The position numbers and the translations under genes are program-made. From NCBI GenBank assembly GCA_040756415.1, contig JBFLYZ010000029.1:1-41697 (forward strand): a stretch of DNA of 41,697 nt. The letters are read 5' to 3'. This document shows, one piece after another, positions 41,124 through 41,697 of the stretch. Under the pieces are notes generated by a model. It was not told where the DNA came from, ran no database searches, and was given only the letters and a program-made list of their open reading frames with translations. This DNA is from JBFLYZ01 sp040756415. Lineage in GTDB: Bacteria; Bacteroidota; Bacteroidia; JADZBD01. Numbering within the stretch: position 1 is the stretch's first letter; each line of letters begins with the position of its first letter.

Positions 41124-41561
41124 TTAGATTAACCATAAAAGAATAAGATATAAAATTATCCCAGCTATCTTTATCAGAAATCTGTACCAACCTATATACT
41201 CAAACTCTTCCCTTTCTTTATTCTTTATATATGGATTGAATATCGTTATAATTTGAACCACAAGAAAATAGCAAAGTATTTTTTTGTACCAAGGGAAGCT
41301 AAAATAGTTCAAATACCAACTCCAATTAATAAGGTCCGTCTTAAAAATGAAAAATGGTATAATCAGTAACAAAGAAAAAGAAAATATGTTATCAATTATT
41401 AGTGGAGTTTTTGATTTCAAAACGCCTTCGCTTTTTTCACGAACATATGTCAAGTTAATGTTGCACACCTTTGTGCAATCCACAACTAATAAGTCTCCAG
41501 GAATACTAACACGTTGCCGTTTACCATCTATAACTTTATATCTTTCAGCGTTTTTTAACAT
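41124..41561 (-). CDS. Small AT-rich membrane protein of unknown function
   Basis: A 145-aa protein with about three transmembrane helices (about 60-77, 90-112 and 127-144) after a polar N-terminus of about 55 residues (YKVIDGKRQRVSIPGDLLVV). I recognise no family. The gene is very AT-rich compared with its neighbours and lies next to a probable insertion sequence, so it may be part of acquired DNA. No TAnnTTTG box is visible upstream. Confidence 0.65.
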   Translation of the reverse strand: MLKNAERYKVIDGKRQRVSIPGDLLVVDCTKVCNINLTYVREKSEGVLKSKTPLIIDNIFSFSLLLIIPFFIFKTDLINWSWYLNYFSFPWYKKILCYFLVVQIITIFNPYIKNKEREEFEYIGWYRFLIKIAGIILYLILLWLI

Positions 41562-41589
41562 TACTTTATTTGTAGTAGTTAAGACTTAA

Positions 41590-41653
41590 TCTGACAGTTA
41601 GGAGTTATATTTAAAGTGCGAACCAAAAATATAAACCCCTAAAAACTGTCAGA
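41590..41653. repeat. Inverted repeat pair upstream of a probable transposase
   Basis: TCTGACAGTT (41590-41599) and AACTGTCAGA (41644-41653) are perfect inverted copies 44 nt apart. The similarity continues imperfectly inward (AGGAGT against AGGGGT on the other strand). They could include the terminal repeat of the insertion sequence or form a hairpin before its gene. Confidence 0.6.
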
Positions 41654-41655
41654 CA

Positions 41656-41697
41656 ATGAAATCAGAAGCTAAGTTAATCAAAACCAAATTAGGACTC
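41656..41697 (+). CDS. Start of a probable IS481-family transposase (cut by window end)
   Basis: The 14 visible codons read MKSEAKLIKTKLGL. This closely resembles the opening of IS481-type transposases that I recall from Bacteroidota, which continue into a helix-turn-helix. Only a fragment is present, so the call rests on this short match, the inverted repeats just upstream and the AT-rich setting. Confidence 0.5.
   Translation, partial: MKSEAKLIKTKLGL

Noticed and set aside
1..41697. tRNA, rRNA, riboswitch or CRISPR elements
   Set aside because: Intergenic gaps were read on both strands; no cloverleaf-like segment, rRNA core or regular spaced repeat was seen. Short non-coding RNAs cannot be excluded by eye.

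Overview
The window looks like a chromosomal segment from a member of the Bacteroidota, probably Chitinophagales or Sphingobacteriales-like. Three lines support this. Five proteins end in type A type IX secretion (T9SS) sorting domains and one in a gliding-motility-type (type B) domain, the latter next to a PorP/SprF gene. Many genes are preceded by the Bacteroidota -7 box TAnnTTTG, and Shine-Dalgarno motifs are largely absent. The order acpP-fabF-rnc-IPExxxVDY-pyk and the pairing of DUF4175 with ybeY are typical of the phylum. Most of the window has balanced base composition. Two stretches are clearly AT-rich: about 24.1-26.2 kb, and 41.04 kb to the end.

Layout. 0-6.8 kb: a secreted C10 cysteine protease, a basic helical protein of unknown role, then a coupled SprB-repeat adhesin and its PorP/SprF partner. 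6.9-9.9 kb: dxs (isoprenoid precursor synthesis) ending at a clear terminator shared with a converging T9SS cargo gene. 9.9-15.2 kb: a minus-strand housekeeping block, with acpP-fabF-rnc under a strong promoter and IPExxxVDY-pyk-M42 peptidase behind it. 15.3-18.4 kb: purN, a fusion of an M23 endopeptidase with a YkuD L,D-transpeptidase, marC and rnhA. 18.4-22.6 kb: a lipoprotein M1 aminopeptidase with a helical-repeat tail, and a TPR membrane protein that keeps the SpoIIE-type linker but lacks the phosphatase.

22.8-26.1 kb is the least familiar part: a DUF2007-transmembrane protein with six calcium-loop-like repeats coupled to a short ORF, then an AT-rich pair of an outer-membrane phospholipase A and a lipoprotein. 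26.3-28.9 kb: a GAF protein, a small secreted protein, an orphan biotin carrier protein and a Tat-exported Fe/Mn superoxide dismutase. 29.1-33.9 kb: DUF4175, an RsbW-like ATPase, a small secreted protein and YbeY. 33.9-41.0 kb: a two-gene T9SS unit (lysyl-oxidase-domain protein plus a beta-propeller protein), a TlpA-like thioredoxin protein, two small secreted proteins and another T9SS cargo. The window ends in an AT-rich patch with a small membrane protein and the first 14 codons of a probable IS481-type transposase.

The observations most worth following are: a perfect 15-bp terminator-like hairpin lying inside the signal-peptide codons of the propeller gene, exactly where the lysyl-oxidase gene ends; a bacterial lysyl oxidase keeping the copper and quinone-cofactor residues; the M23/L,D-transpeptidase fusion; the DUF2007/calcium-loop protein; and a recurring arrangement in which the -7 box ends only 4-6 nt before the start codon, implying leaderless mRNAs. 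No tRNA, rRNA or CRISPR array was seen. No gene-free stretch exceeds 300 bases.
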